From NCBI RefSeq assembly GCF_029360805.1, contig NZ_JARKNC010000008.1:1-64000 (forward strand): 64,000 bases of DNA, read 5' to 3'. The translations under genes were made by a program, and so were the position numbers. Shown here in pieces: positions 24,815 to 32,955 of this stretch. The DNA comes from Daejeonella sp. JGW-45 (GTDB taxonomy: Bacteria > Bacteroidota > Bacteroidia > Sphingobacteriales > Sphingobacteriaceae). How positions within the stretch are numbered: the first letter of the stretch is position 1; every line of letters begins with the position of its first letter. The notes beneath the pieces were generated by a model. The model saw only the letters and a list, made by a program, of their open reading frames with translations, was not told the origin of the DNA and made no database searches.

Positions 24815-27800
24815 CTAGAATGATGCTTTTATACCAAATGCAACTGTAGGCGATTTTGGATACGACGAATAATCATATCCGGGAGTAAGAACATTATTGC
24901 GAGTCGATACTTCCGGATCCATCCCTGAATAGTCTGTAAGGGTCCACAGATTTTGAGCCGCAACATTTATACTCAATCCGCTTAGATAAGCCTTTTTAAT
25001 CAAACGTGAAGGGACGTTATAATTCAGAGCAACAGTTTTCAAACGCAGGTAAGAACCATCTTCCACTACTCTCGAAGAGAAAAATCCTATCGGCCCCTGT
25101 CCCCGTGTACGATAATTTTCATTGGTCTGATTATCTGGTGTCCACCGATTGACGTAAGACGCAAATTGATTGATATTAGCATAACCATTACTATTACCCT
25201 CAAGCAGTAAACGGTTTGCATTATATATGTCATTCCCGTATGACCATTGAAGGAATACATTTAAGCTGAACGCCTTATAATTGAAATTATTAGAGAATCC
25301 TCCAGTGTGTATTGGCTGTCCTCTTCCAATGATTGCAAAATCTGCTTCGCTCATCGTACCGTCACCATTCAAGTCTTTATATTTAATATCGCCAGGAAAA
25401 ACTGCATTCCTTGCATTTCCATTTGCGGGCACACCAGGCTTCAACACATATATACCGGGCGAAGTTTCGTCAAAATCTGAATATTGATAATTGCCTTCCC
25501 AGATATACCCGATCATCAGCCCTGCAGGTTTTCCAATTTCGGCCATATACAACGGCCTATTAAATTGCGACACATAAGCTACGTTCGACGTTAAAGCTTG
25601 TTGGCCCCTTGTAAGCTGCATTACTTTATTCTTGTTAAAACTGATGTTGAAGTTACTTTCCCAACTAAAATCCCTGTTGGTTATGTTCACCGTATTAAGT
25701 GTAAACTCAAGCCCGTCATTCCTCAGTCGCCCAATATTTTTGATAGCCGAAGAGTATCCTGTTGTAGGCGGTAGAGTTGCGTTCAAAAGCAGGTTTTCCG
25801 TTGTTTTCCTGTAAAGATCAACCTCCAGGTTCAAACGGCCTTTGAACAAACCGAGTTCATAGCCGAGATCAAGCAGGTTCACCTTCTCCCACTCCAGGTC
25901 GGGATTTCCAACCGCGGAAACATAAACAGATCCGGTAGGCGAACCGTTATTAAAAGAGTATCCGTCAAGCGATTGATTGAGCCGTCTGTACGTGTCAAAA
26001 TCACCCACACGGTTATTTCCGTTACTTCCGTAGCTAACCCTAAGTTTCGATGCCGTTACACCCGGGAAAGCTTTAGCAAAGAATCCTTCCTTTTGCATAT
26101 TCCAGGCAATTGCCCCTCCTGGAAAATAGCCCCAATGATTTACAAATTTCGATGATCCATCGGCTCTAAAAAGTGCAGTTAACAAATATTTTGATTTGTA
26201 ACTGTAGTCCCAACGGGTTGCATAAGATGCTAAGCGATTACGGCTTGAATTAGAAACCGGGTTAAAAGCAATCCCTTCGTCCAATCCGTCGATACCCAGA
26301 TTTTCATTCGGAAGAAGTCTGCCGCTATAACCCTCGTTAGATGTGTTGACAGAGTTAATAGAGAATAGACCGAAACCTGTTACCGTATGATCAGTATTAA
26401 AGGTTTTCTTATAGTTCAGGGTATTTTCATTTGTGAAGCTATTTGACAAAATGGTACGTGTATATCCATTCACACCGTTCACGTTACTGGGACTTGCACC
26501 ACCTTGGGAAGTTTTTGAATTGAAAAACCCTTCTCGGTAATCTCTATCGAGCCTGACAATAGCTGTTGACTTAAAATGAAGATCTTTTGTTATATCATAG
26601 GTAATAAATCCATTCCCATCTATTACGCTTTCCTTGATTATCTGATGCTGGTTCTCCAGGTCAATAAATGGATTCACCCGGAAGTCGGATGCATTTACCG
26701 CATCCGGGTCAATTTCTTCGGCGAGCAGATCAAGTCCAGACTTCGGCGATATCGGACGATACATCCATGTTCTGGCAAGAACATAAGCCGTAGGCGTACT
26801 TTGATTAGCCCCCTGATTTACAATCTGCCCCGATTGAGAGAAACCACTATAATTTCCACTCACTCCGGCTTTAATCTTATTGCTGATGTCCTGATCGATT
26901 GTCACCCTTCCCGAGTGACGGTTCGAATTGGTGTTTATGATAGTTCCTGAGACGTCGGTAAGCGATCCTGAAATTGAATATCTTGTCTGGTCAGTACCTC
27001 CCCGTAGCGAGATATTATTGATATTGATTCCGCCGGTCCTTAGAACATGGTCCTGGAAATTAATCCCTTTTTCATCCTTATAATCTTCAAGGGTCTTATT
27101 TCTTCCCAAGGTAGCATCGTATGCAAAATAGCCTGTGGTTGTAGCGATGTTTGGGTTAAGTTCCTGTTGATACTTAATGAATTCGTAAGGACTCATTAAT
27201 TCCATTTGCTTAGGTGTAGCCTGAATCCCGTAAGATGTTGAAAAAGCAACTACCGGCTTCCCGGCTTTCCCTCTTTTCGTTTGAATAAGGATTACTCCAT
27301 TACCAGCTCTCGAACCATAAATAGCTGTGGATGATGCATCTTTGAGAACGGTCATTGACTCGATCTCCTCCGGATTTATACTTTGAGGGTCCAGATCCTC
27401 GATGGGCATGCCGTCGACAACATACAAAGGAGAAGTACTTTGTGTTAGTGATCCTGCACCCCTTATGATAATATTAACGCCTCCCCCTGGCTGGCCATCA
27501 ACCGAGCTGGCCTGAACGCCGGCGACCCGGCCACCTAATGCATCAGCAAATGAGCTAACCGGCGCTTTTGTCATCTCTCCTACCGGAACGACCCCGACTG
27601 AGCCTGTCAAGTCGGGTTTTCTAACCGTACCGTAACCGACGACAACGACCTCACTTAAAGAAGAGCTTTCTGCTTCGAGCGCTACATTAAGTGTAGTTCT
27701 GTTCCCTACAAGAAGCTCCTGGGGTTTCATTCCTAAAAAGGCTACTACAAGCGTCTCATTGCTTCGAGCCTGAATGGTAAATGTTCCGTTCTGGGCACTA

Positions 27801-28006
27801 GTTGTTCCACGGGTCGTCCCCTTAACCTTAATAGTTGCGCCCGGCAGGGGCTCACCCGCATCTGTCACCCGCCCGGTAATCGTTTTCAGTTCCTGAGAGA
27901 TAGCCTGTCCTGGCAGACTAAATAGAAGAACAATGAGAATACCGATTCCTGCAAAAGAAGGAATCAGTCTCTGTTTTCTGAGAATCATCATGTAAATTTT
28001 TAGCAT
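24815..28006 (-). CDS. SusC/RagA TonB-dependent outer-membrane transporter
   Basis: A 1063-residue protein. After the signal peptide come a carboxypeptidase-regulatory-like domain (ITGRVTDAGEPLPGATIKVK, ~40-120), the SLSEVVVVGYGTVRKPDLTG link, the TonB-dependent plug (VQASSVDGQPGGGVNIIIRG, PEEIESMTVLKDASSTAIYG) and a barrel ending in VAFGIKASF. No STN domain is present, so it probably does not signal to an anti-sigma factor. It imports oligosaccharides with the adjacent SusD protein. It is the first gene of a susC-susD-DUF5017 operon, and two operator-like palindromes lie in its 328-base upstream region. Confidence 0.95.
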   Translation of the reverse strand: MLKIYMMILRKQRLIPSFAGIGILIVLLFSLPGQAISQELKTITGRVTDAGEPLPGATIKVKGTTRGTTSAQNGTFTIQARSNETLVVAFLGMKPQELLVGNRTTLNVALEAESSSLSEVVVVGYGTVRKPDLTGSVGVVPVGEMTKAPVSSFADALGGRVAGVQASSVDGQPGGGVNIIIRGAGSLTQSTSPLYVVDGMPIEDLDPQSINPEEIESMTVLKDASSTAIYGSRAGNGVILIQTKRGKAGKPVVAFSTSYGIQATPKQMELMSPYEFIKYQQELNPNIATTTGYFAYDATLGRNKTLEDYKDEKGINFQDHVLRTGGININNISLRGGTDQTRYSISGSLTDVSGTIINTNSNRHSGRVTIDQDISNKIKAGVSGNYSGFSQSGQIVNQGANQSTPTAYVLARTWMYRPISPKSGLDLLAEEIDPDAVNASDFRVNPFIDLENQHQIIKESVIDGNGFITYDITKDLHFKSTAIVRLDRDYREGFFNSKTSQGGASPSNVNGVNGYTRTILSNSFTNENTLNYKKTFNTDHTVTGFGLFSINSVNTSNEGYSGRLLPNENLGIDGLDEGIAFNPVSNSSRNRLASYATRWDYSYKSKYLLTALFRADGSSKFVNHWGYFPGGAIAWNMQKEGFFAKAFPGVTASKLRVSYGSNGNNRVGDFDTYRRLNQSLDGYSFNNGSPTGSVYVSAVGNPDLEWEKVNLLDLGYELGLFKGRLNLEVDLYRKTTENLLLNATLPPTTGYSSAIKNIGRLRNDGLEFTLNTVNITNRDFSWESNFNISFNKNKVMQLTRGQQALTSNVAYVSQFNRPLYMAEIGKPAGLMIGYIWEGNYQYSDFDETSPGIYVLKPGVPANGNARNAVFPGDIKYKDLNGDGTMSEADFAIIGRGQPIHTGGFSNNFNYKAFSLNVFLQWSYGNDIYNANRLLLEGNSNGYANINQFASYVNRWTPDNQTNENYRTRGQGPIGFFSSRVVEDGSYLRLKTVALNYNVPSRLIKKAYLSGLSINVAAQNLWTLTDYSGMDPEVSTRNNVLTPGYDYSSYPKSPTVAFGIKASF

Positions 28007-28049
28007 AGTTTATAAATTAATCCAGATTAAATGAAAACCGAAAATCACA

Positions 28050-28063
28050 CGGGTACGTGCCCG
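28050..28063. promoter_or_regulatory. LacI-type operator candidate, copy 3
   Basis: CGGGTACGTGCCCG, six of seven half-site bases symmetrical, 44 bases upstream of the susC start. It is one of the two most symmetrical copies. Confidence 0.65.
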
Positions 28064-28235
28064 AACATGAGAAATAAAAAAAGATAAGCCGCTATTTTTG
28101 TATAAAAGTATTAGTTATTGATTTGGTTAATTCAACTGACATTTACTCCCAATAAACCGTGTATAGCGTAATACTATCCCATCACTGGTCTTAAGAAGCA
28201 CTGTCTTTCTTACAATTATTGGTCTTAAATAACAA

Positions 28236-28249
28236 TGTTTACGTAACCG
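28236..28249. promoter_or_regulatory. LacI-type operator candidate, copy 4
   Basis: TGTTTACGTAACCG followed by AATA. It is a second, weaker copy in the susC upstream region, closer to the end of the preceding propeller gene. It may be an auxiliary site for repressor looping. Confidence 0.5.
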
Positions 28250-28334
28250 AATATAATAATAAAAAATAATTAATGAAAAAAAATAACATAAATCTATCAA
28301 TTTTTACCCTGTCAGAACTTCACGATATCTATCA

Positions 28335-29666
28335 TCAACTAAACGGATTTTCTATTTTGATAAGATCTGTTCTCGTATGTTCATTTTCTGTTATTCTCGC
28401 CAGCGAGTAGACAGCGCCATCGAGCCCTATAGCGATCGAATTCACATAGGTCGGCCGGTCGCCGTTTAAATAAAATATCGGCCCGTGGTCCTTATACTTT
28501 TTTTCAGGAATATTGTATGTTATAAGATGCAAGTTCTCCAGCCCCCGTGCAGCCCCTTTAGCAATAGACTCAACACCAGCGACGCGTTTCCCGTTGACAT
28601 AGATCGGACCACCGGTAAGATAATATATTGTTTCATTGTCATGGCCTAGCTGGAAGCCGAGATAACCATAGCTAAACTGATCGAACAAACCACTTTTCAT
28701 AGATAACTCGGAAGTGATCCGTCTAACTATCTCAAGGCTGGAACTACCTGGCTGGAACCGGAACAGGTACCCGGAATTTCCGTGCACACCGTAAGCTGCA
28801 TTCTCAGGTTTGTACCAAAAGATCTTCCTCCAGTTGTATCCCATGCTTCCTGGCCGGGTTGGGTCGTACTTACCAAAGTAATCAAGCCGCAGATTAACAT
28901 CTTCCAGCTTTACAATTTCCTGCTGGTTTGGATGATAGCTGAATATGTCACCTTCAGACGTAGAAAAGTATACAATGCCCGTGTTTGGATCGACCAGTAA
29001 GGAGCGGCAAAGCGATCTGAAGTCACTACCAGGAGTCCCCCCTTCTCCGTTCGCTGATATCTGTCCCATGTCATGAAGTGTGTTTTTATGCACATCATAA
29101 TGTACAAAATTGCCCTTCGGCCAGGTAATGCCGTAGATATGGGCACGCTCGCAATCCATTGTCATGGAGACCATACCTTCGCCATGAGGCAATAATGCCA
29201 GATCTTCGAATTTTTTTGTTTTCAGATCGTATGACAGAATATGCCCGCCAGGGTATAGGCCGTAGCCTGCCGGCGGATTTACCGGAAGGCGGTCCATCCC
29301 ATCGATCAGCTCATAAAAGCCAACATGGGTAGAAAAGTAAAGTTTTCCATTGCACTCGTAAAACCGTGTATGGCTTTTGCCCTGCGGAATACAGTTCAAT
29401 TTCTCCTCGCCGCAAATTTCGGTTAGATCTGCGAGCAGTTCGGTAGTATCCGTAGCCGGATCATAAACATACATTTTACCACCAACCGCTATCTGGTCGG
29501 ATGATAATACATAATAAATGCGCCCGTCACTGGCGGCAGACAAAGCATTATAAGTATCGTGTGCCTGTGGGAAACCAGAATTATACGTTTTTGCTTTTAA
29601 GTATCCCTGAAGTTCTGTAGAGGATGGCAAATCAATTATTTGCTCAGCTCCATCAATATTACTCAT
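28335..29666 (-). CDS. Cytosolic-looking beta-propeller protein
   Basis: A 443-residue protein with no signal peptide (MSNIDGAEQIIDLPSS). It consists of propeller blades with YDPATDTTELLADL, ILSYDLKTKKFEDLALLP, FVHYDVHKNTLHDMG and IFSYHPNQQEIVKLE, each a strand plus a DxxTxxxxxL turn. The repeated xxYDxxTKK pattern resembles the two secreted propellers at 37924 and 54260, which suggests a family that expanded within this locus. No enzymatic motif is recognisable. A lyase or lactonase propeller, or a ligand binder, are possibilities. It lies 30 bases downstream of the Tat-exported aminotransferase gene and would be its operon partner. Confidence 0.6.
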   Translation of the reverse strand: MSNIDGAEQIIDLPSSTELQGYLKAKTYNSGFPQAHDTYNALSAASDGRIYYVLSSDQIAVGGKMYVYDPATDTTELLADLTEICGEEKLNCIPQGKSHTRFYECNGKLYFSTHVGFYELIDGMDRLPVNPPAGYGLYPGGHILSYDLKTKKFEDLALLPHGEGMVSMTMDCERAHIYGITWPKGNFVHYDVHKNTLHDMGQISANGEGGTPGSDFRSLCRSLLVDPNTGIVYFSTSEGDIFSYHPNQQEIVKLEDVNLRLDYFGKYDPTRPGSMGYNWRKIFWYKPENAAYGVHGNSGYLFRFQPGSSSLEIVRRITSELSMKSGLFDQFSYGYLGFQLGHDNETIYYLTGGPIYVNGKRVAGVESIAKGAARGLENLHLITYNIPEKKYKDHGPIFYLNGDRPTYVNSIAIGLDGAVYSLARITENEHTRTDLIKIENPFS

Positions 29667-29696
29667 ATATTATATTCGTTGAAATTATCACCAGGG

Positions 29697-31085
29697 TTAC
29701 TTCCTCATTGAAGTTTTAATAGCACCGGCATTTTTGTTTATTTTTTCAATAGCGTAAACTATTGCATCCATGTCATCTTTACTTCCCAAAAGGAGGTTCT
29801 GTGTGAACCAAACGGCTTCAGAGCATAACTGATCATTTTTAGGGCACTGATTACGTTCCATGTATTTTGCGTAATCAAGCATTTCCTTCGGGTAGATTTT
29901 TTTAAAATTCTTGGATTCGAAAGCGCTTTTAAGAAACTCTTGTGTATTCAAAGGCGCATAGCCACTAGAGCAAGGAACACCCTCAGCACGCAATGCGGTT
30001 AGGAAGTCGGCCCTTGACAATCCCTGGAACCCCTCTGACTTGTACCTGAATGGGAAAAGGTGGAACGCCGCCCGGGTAACATTGTCATACAATCTATAAG
30101 GAATGATACCGGGAATCTTCTCGATTTTTGATTTCAGATATGCAGCATTTTCATTTCTCGTCACGGTTTGAGCTTCCAATCTCTTTAACTGCGCCAAACC
30201 GATAGCTGCCTGATATTCGGTAATACGGACTTTAGTACCGAGCCTGATACTTCCTGTAGCTATCGAGCCTACTGCACTTCCATACGGCAATCCTAAATTC
30301 TGGTAAGACACACAACGATCCATAAATACATCATCGTTACTAACAATTGCCCCGCCTTCTCCAATGGCGATATTTTTTGAGTTTTGGAAACTGAAGCAAC
30401 CTGCGTGACCGATAGTACCTACCTGTTGCTTATTAATTTCTGCTAATGGCGCCTGGCAAGCATCCTCAACTACAACAAGGTTATGTTTTTTGGCAATAGC
30501 CATAATACTTACCATATCAGCTGGCAGTCCCAGGATGTGAACCGGCAGAATCGCCTTTGTGCGGGGCGTAATCTTGGCTTCAATTTTTGAAGGGTCAATC
30601 TGAAATGTTTCCGGATCTACGTCGACAAACACAGGCATGGCCCCATTTGCCAGAATAGCCTGAACTGTGGATATAAATGTATATGGTGGAACTAAAACCT
30701 CATCGCCTCCTTTGATATCAAACTGGTTAAGTGCCACTATCAGTGCATTAGTACCATTGGATACCAACAGGGAGCGCTTTACTCCGATTGTTTTCGACCA
30801 TGCGGCCTCAAACTCGTCAGCAACCTTATTGCGTGACCAAATTCCGCTCCTTAACGTTTCCAACACGCGTGGTTCGTCTGTTTCGGGGATCCAAATTGGC
30901 CATTTTACCCATTTAACAGGATCCCATGCTGAATGACCACCTAGTATGGCTGGCATAGCGGCTTTATCAACCATGGCTCCAGCCAGTGAGGATGTTGCAC
31001 CCACTCCTATAAGGGTTGCCATTCCTGCTATTGAACTTTGCTTAATAAACTTACGCCTTGACGCATCAGTCTTCCGATTTTTCAT
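29697..31085 (-). CDS. DegT/DnrJ/EryC1/StrS-type aminotransferase with Tat leader
   Basis: A 462-residue PLP enzyme of the sugar-aminotransferase (AHBA synthase-like) family: WSRNKVADEFEAAWSKTIG, LLVSNGTNALIVAL, EVLVPPYTFISTVQAIL, VVEDACQAP, and the PLP lysine in FSFQNSKNIAIGEGG (~238). The surprising part is the N-terminus, DASRRKFIKQSSIAGMATLIGVGA, a convincing twin-arginine leader. A folded, cofactor-loaded enzyme exported by Tat would act in the periplasm. Cytosolic members aminate keto-sugars, so an exported version could handle 3-keto-sugars made in the same compartment, or use the fold for something else. It heads a two-gene operon with an operator 97 bases upstream. Confidence 0.85.
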   Translation of the reverse strand: MKNRKTDASRRKFIKQSSIAGMATLIGVGATSSLAGAMVDKAAMPAILGGHSAWDPVKWVKWPIWIPETDEPRVLETLRSGIWSRNKVADEFEAAWSKTIGVKRSLLVSNGTNALIVALNQFDIKGGDEVLVPPYTFISTVQAILANGAMPVFVDVDPETFQIDPSKIEAKITPRTKAILPVHILGLPADMVSIMAIAKKHNLVVVEDACQAPLAEINKQQVGTIGHAGCFSFQNSKNIAIGEGGAIVSNDDVFMDRCVSYQNLGLPYGSAVGSIATGSIRLGTKVRITEYQAAIGLAQLKRLEAQTVTRNENAAYLKSKIEKIPGIIPYRLYDNVTRAAFHLFPFRYKSEGFQGLSRADFLTALRAEGVPCSSGYAPLNTQEFLKSAFESKNFKKIYPKEMLDYAKYMERNQCPKNDQLCSEAVWFTQNLLLGSKDDMDAIVYAIEKINKNAGAIKTSMRK

Positions 31086-31181
31086 TTCAGTATAGTTAAA
31101 GGGTGCTTACAAACACTTTATTTATTTTTTCTATCAACTTAGCTTTATTGAACGTAACCAGACATCTTCCTCAGATATTTA

Positions 31182-31195
31182 CGTTTACGTACCCG
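31182..31195. promoter_or_regulatory. LacI-type operator candidate, copy 5
   Basis: CGTTTACGTACCCG followed by AAAA, in the 199-base gap upstream of the aminotransferase operon. It matches the regional consensus at every position. Confidence 0.65.
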
Positions 31196-31284
31196 AAAAT
31201 AACAATTTTTTTCTCTTAAACAATAAATCCACATAATAAAAGAGATAATAAATCGGCCGGCAGTCCGGGTTTCGCTTATATAGC

Positions 31285-32490
31285 TTATTCCCTGACGGTG
31301 GCGATCATATCTATCGAAACCCCGCTATCCTGAATCCCGACACCTTTTACCTTGGCTTTAGACGCTGCTGGCGGACGTTTAGGATCGTAATATCTTGGTC
31401 TCAAATCAGATAGACTTTTACTATATGGATCAGATCCAATATAATACGTAGCTTTTAACAAATTATTGAAATCAGATCCACTGGCCGTGAGCACATTATT
31501 TAATGAACTGAATACCTCTAAAAGTTCCGCATCCGTACTTTCAGATCTCTTTCCATGAATGCTCGATATATAGATCTTTTTGCCCTGATTCAACCGTGTT
31601 ACCTTACTGTAAACAGGCGAGGCAGTCATTCCCGGAGGGGTGAGAAATTCAATCCTGTCTGTCGCGGCGTTCTGCGTTTTAGCAGGTGACGCAGCGATAA
31701 GCTCGATCTCTATCACGGGATCACTGCTGATCCAATCTACAAAAACAAGCGGCGGGACTTTTTCCGTCTTAAAGAAGTCAGAAAACTCTTTTTTAACCAT
31801 GTCGATCGATGACATCGGACTTAGAAATGACTTTACCTGAACAACATCCTTTAGAGTGAGACCTAAGGAAATAAGTGTTTCTCTCAATTGTTCCAGAGTA
31901 CCTTTTGTTGCCTCTGCCAGGTTACCCTTGGCCGCCTGGCCTGACACGTAAACAACAGGTCCTTTAGGTAAAATAGCTACATCCGCAAAGCCTTTATTCT
32001 TTTCCACGAAACTGACTTTTTCTGAATTCCGTTCTGACACTGCCACGGCATCAATGGAAAGCAGAGCATCCGGGTGACTTAAATCTCCGGCCACGTAAGT
32101 GACTGATGGCTTCATACCCTTTGCAAATCTGCCATTTATCAAACTCCCAACCTCATTCATCATTCCCGGATCCTTAAGAAAGACATTTAACTTTATGATC
32201 TTTTCAGTGCCGGAACCAGCTGCCTTCAAACTCTGGGCTAAAGCTGCGAATATTTGCTTAAACTGGGTATTCAAGTTATCCTTGCCTATTATATTCCCTT
32301 TCTCATCTGTCGATAAAAATAGTCTGGTGTGAGCCAGCGGAACCTCGTCAACGATTACCGCATCAGAACTACCTGCAAGGTCATCCGGCCCGATATACCT
32401 GATCTCCGTTTTTCCAGCCTGCTGGCGGATTTGTGCAAAGCCACAATCGGCACATAGCAAGAAACATATTATGACTGTCAGGAATCTCAT
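31285..32490 (-). CDS. Secreted three-module RidA (YjgF/UK114) protein
   Basis: A 401-residue exported protein with a signal peptide (FLTVIICFLLCADCGFAQ). I see three consecutive RidA-like modules: ~35-140 (FKQIFAALAQSLKAAGSG, IIKLNVFLKD), ~145-265 (VVYVSGQAAKGNLAEATKG, LTLKDVVQVKSFL) and ~280-400 (IYISSIHGKRSESTD, LLKATYYIGSDPY). RidA proteins act as homotrimers that hydrolyse enamines and imines; three modules in one chain could form a pseudotrimer. None of the modules shows the arginine of the VARLP-type motif that holds the substrate carboxylate (SHPDALLSID, ISSDPVIEIE, VKGVGIQDSG), so classical deaminase activity is doubtful. It follows the HiPIP gene by 12 bases. Confidence 0.78.
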   Translation of the reverse strand: MRFLTVIICFLLCADCGFAQIRQQAGKTEIRYIGPDDLAGSSDAVIVDEVPLAHTRLFLSTDEKGNIIGKDNLNTQFKQIFAALAQSLKAAGSGTEKIIKLNVFLKDPGMMNEVGSLINGRFAKGMKPSVTYVAGDLSHPDALLSIDAVAVSERNSEKVSFVEKNKGFADVAILPKGPVVYVSGQAAKGNLAEATKGTLEQLRETLISLGLTLKDVVQVKSFLSPMSSIDMVKKEFSDFFKTEKVPPLVFVDWISSDPVIEIELIAASPAKTQNAATDRIEFLTPPGMTASPVYSKVTRLNQGKKIYISSIHGKRSESTDAELLEVFSSLNNVLTASGSDFNNLLKATYYIGSDPYSKSLSDLRPRYYDPKRPPAASKAKVKGVGIQDSGVSIDMIATVRE

Positions 32491-32502
32491 TTAAGGTAAA
32501 TT

Positions 32503-32943
32503 TTAATTTGTGATAGGAGCCCAATATGCGCAGTAACCCTCTTTCCGAACAGGACCTTTAAATAGCATACATCCGCCGCATGGCTTATCTTTAGCTGGCG
32601 GTATATAGAGTGTGCAATTACTGCAGTGACTATCCGGGATCGGCGTTTTATTAACGTAAGCAAGCTTCTTACGTTTCTCGAGTTCTTCAGCGCTGACGCC
32701 GGTCATATCATCGCAGGGATTTTTTTCCTGAACAGCCTGACCCTTCGGATCCGTATCAGATTCCTTTTTGATGGAATCCTGACGAACCTGGTTGTTTTCT
32801 CCAGAACCGGGCTGAGGAGTGCCTGCTGCAACGGATTTTACTGATGTACAACTCAATAAGATCCCGCCACCTAATAGCAATGACCCTGTGTAAAAATATT
32901 TTCCGATGAACTCACGTCTGGAATACTGCTTCTTCTCTTTCAT
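32503..32943 (-). CDS. High-potential iron-sulfur protein (HiPIP), Tat lipoprotein
   Basis: A 146-residue protein. SRREFIGKYFYTGSLLLGGG plus a lipobox (LLSC, Cys32) mark a Tat-exported lipoprotein, as expected for a protein that folds with its cluster in the cytoplasm. A low-complexity linker (~40-75) precedes the C-terminal HiPIP pattern: C107-x2-C110, C125 (CMLFKG) and C138 in GYCAYWAP, which bind a 4Fe-4S cluster. HiPIPs shuttle single electrons in the periplasm. It lies between the PVC-type dehydrogenase-like gene (12 bases) and the RidA gene (12 bases), so electron transfer from the dehydrogenase-like protein is an attractive inference. Confidence 0.85.
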   Translation of the reverse strand: MKEKKQYSRREFIGKYFYTGSLLLGGGILLSCTSVKSVAAGTPQPGSGENNQVRQDSIKKESDTDPKGQAVQEKNPCDDMTGVSAEELEKRKKLAYVNKTPIPDSHCSNCTLYIPPAKDKPCGGCMLFKGPVRKEGYCAYWAPITN

Positions 32944-32955
32944 TGCTTTGCTTTC

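Larger units (their letters stand above)
28007..28334. promoter_or_regulatory. AT-rich control region upstream of susC
   Basis: A 328-base stretch without a credible gene. It holds two operator copies (28050 and 28236), 186 bases apart, and long A/T tracts between them. Two sites about eighteen helical turns apart could be bridged by a repressor loop. No clear Bacteroidota TAnnTTTG promoter stands out on the minus strand. Confidence 0.5.

Noticed and set aside
31148-31161. Tenth operator copy near the aminotransferase promoter
   Set aside because: Only the right half (GTAACC) resembles the motif; the left half does not, and a good copy lies 34 bases away.
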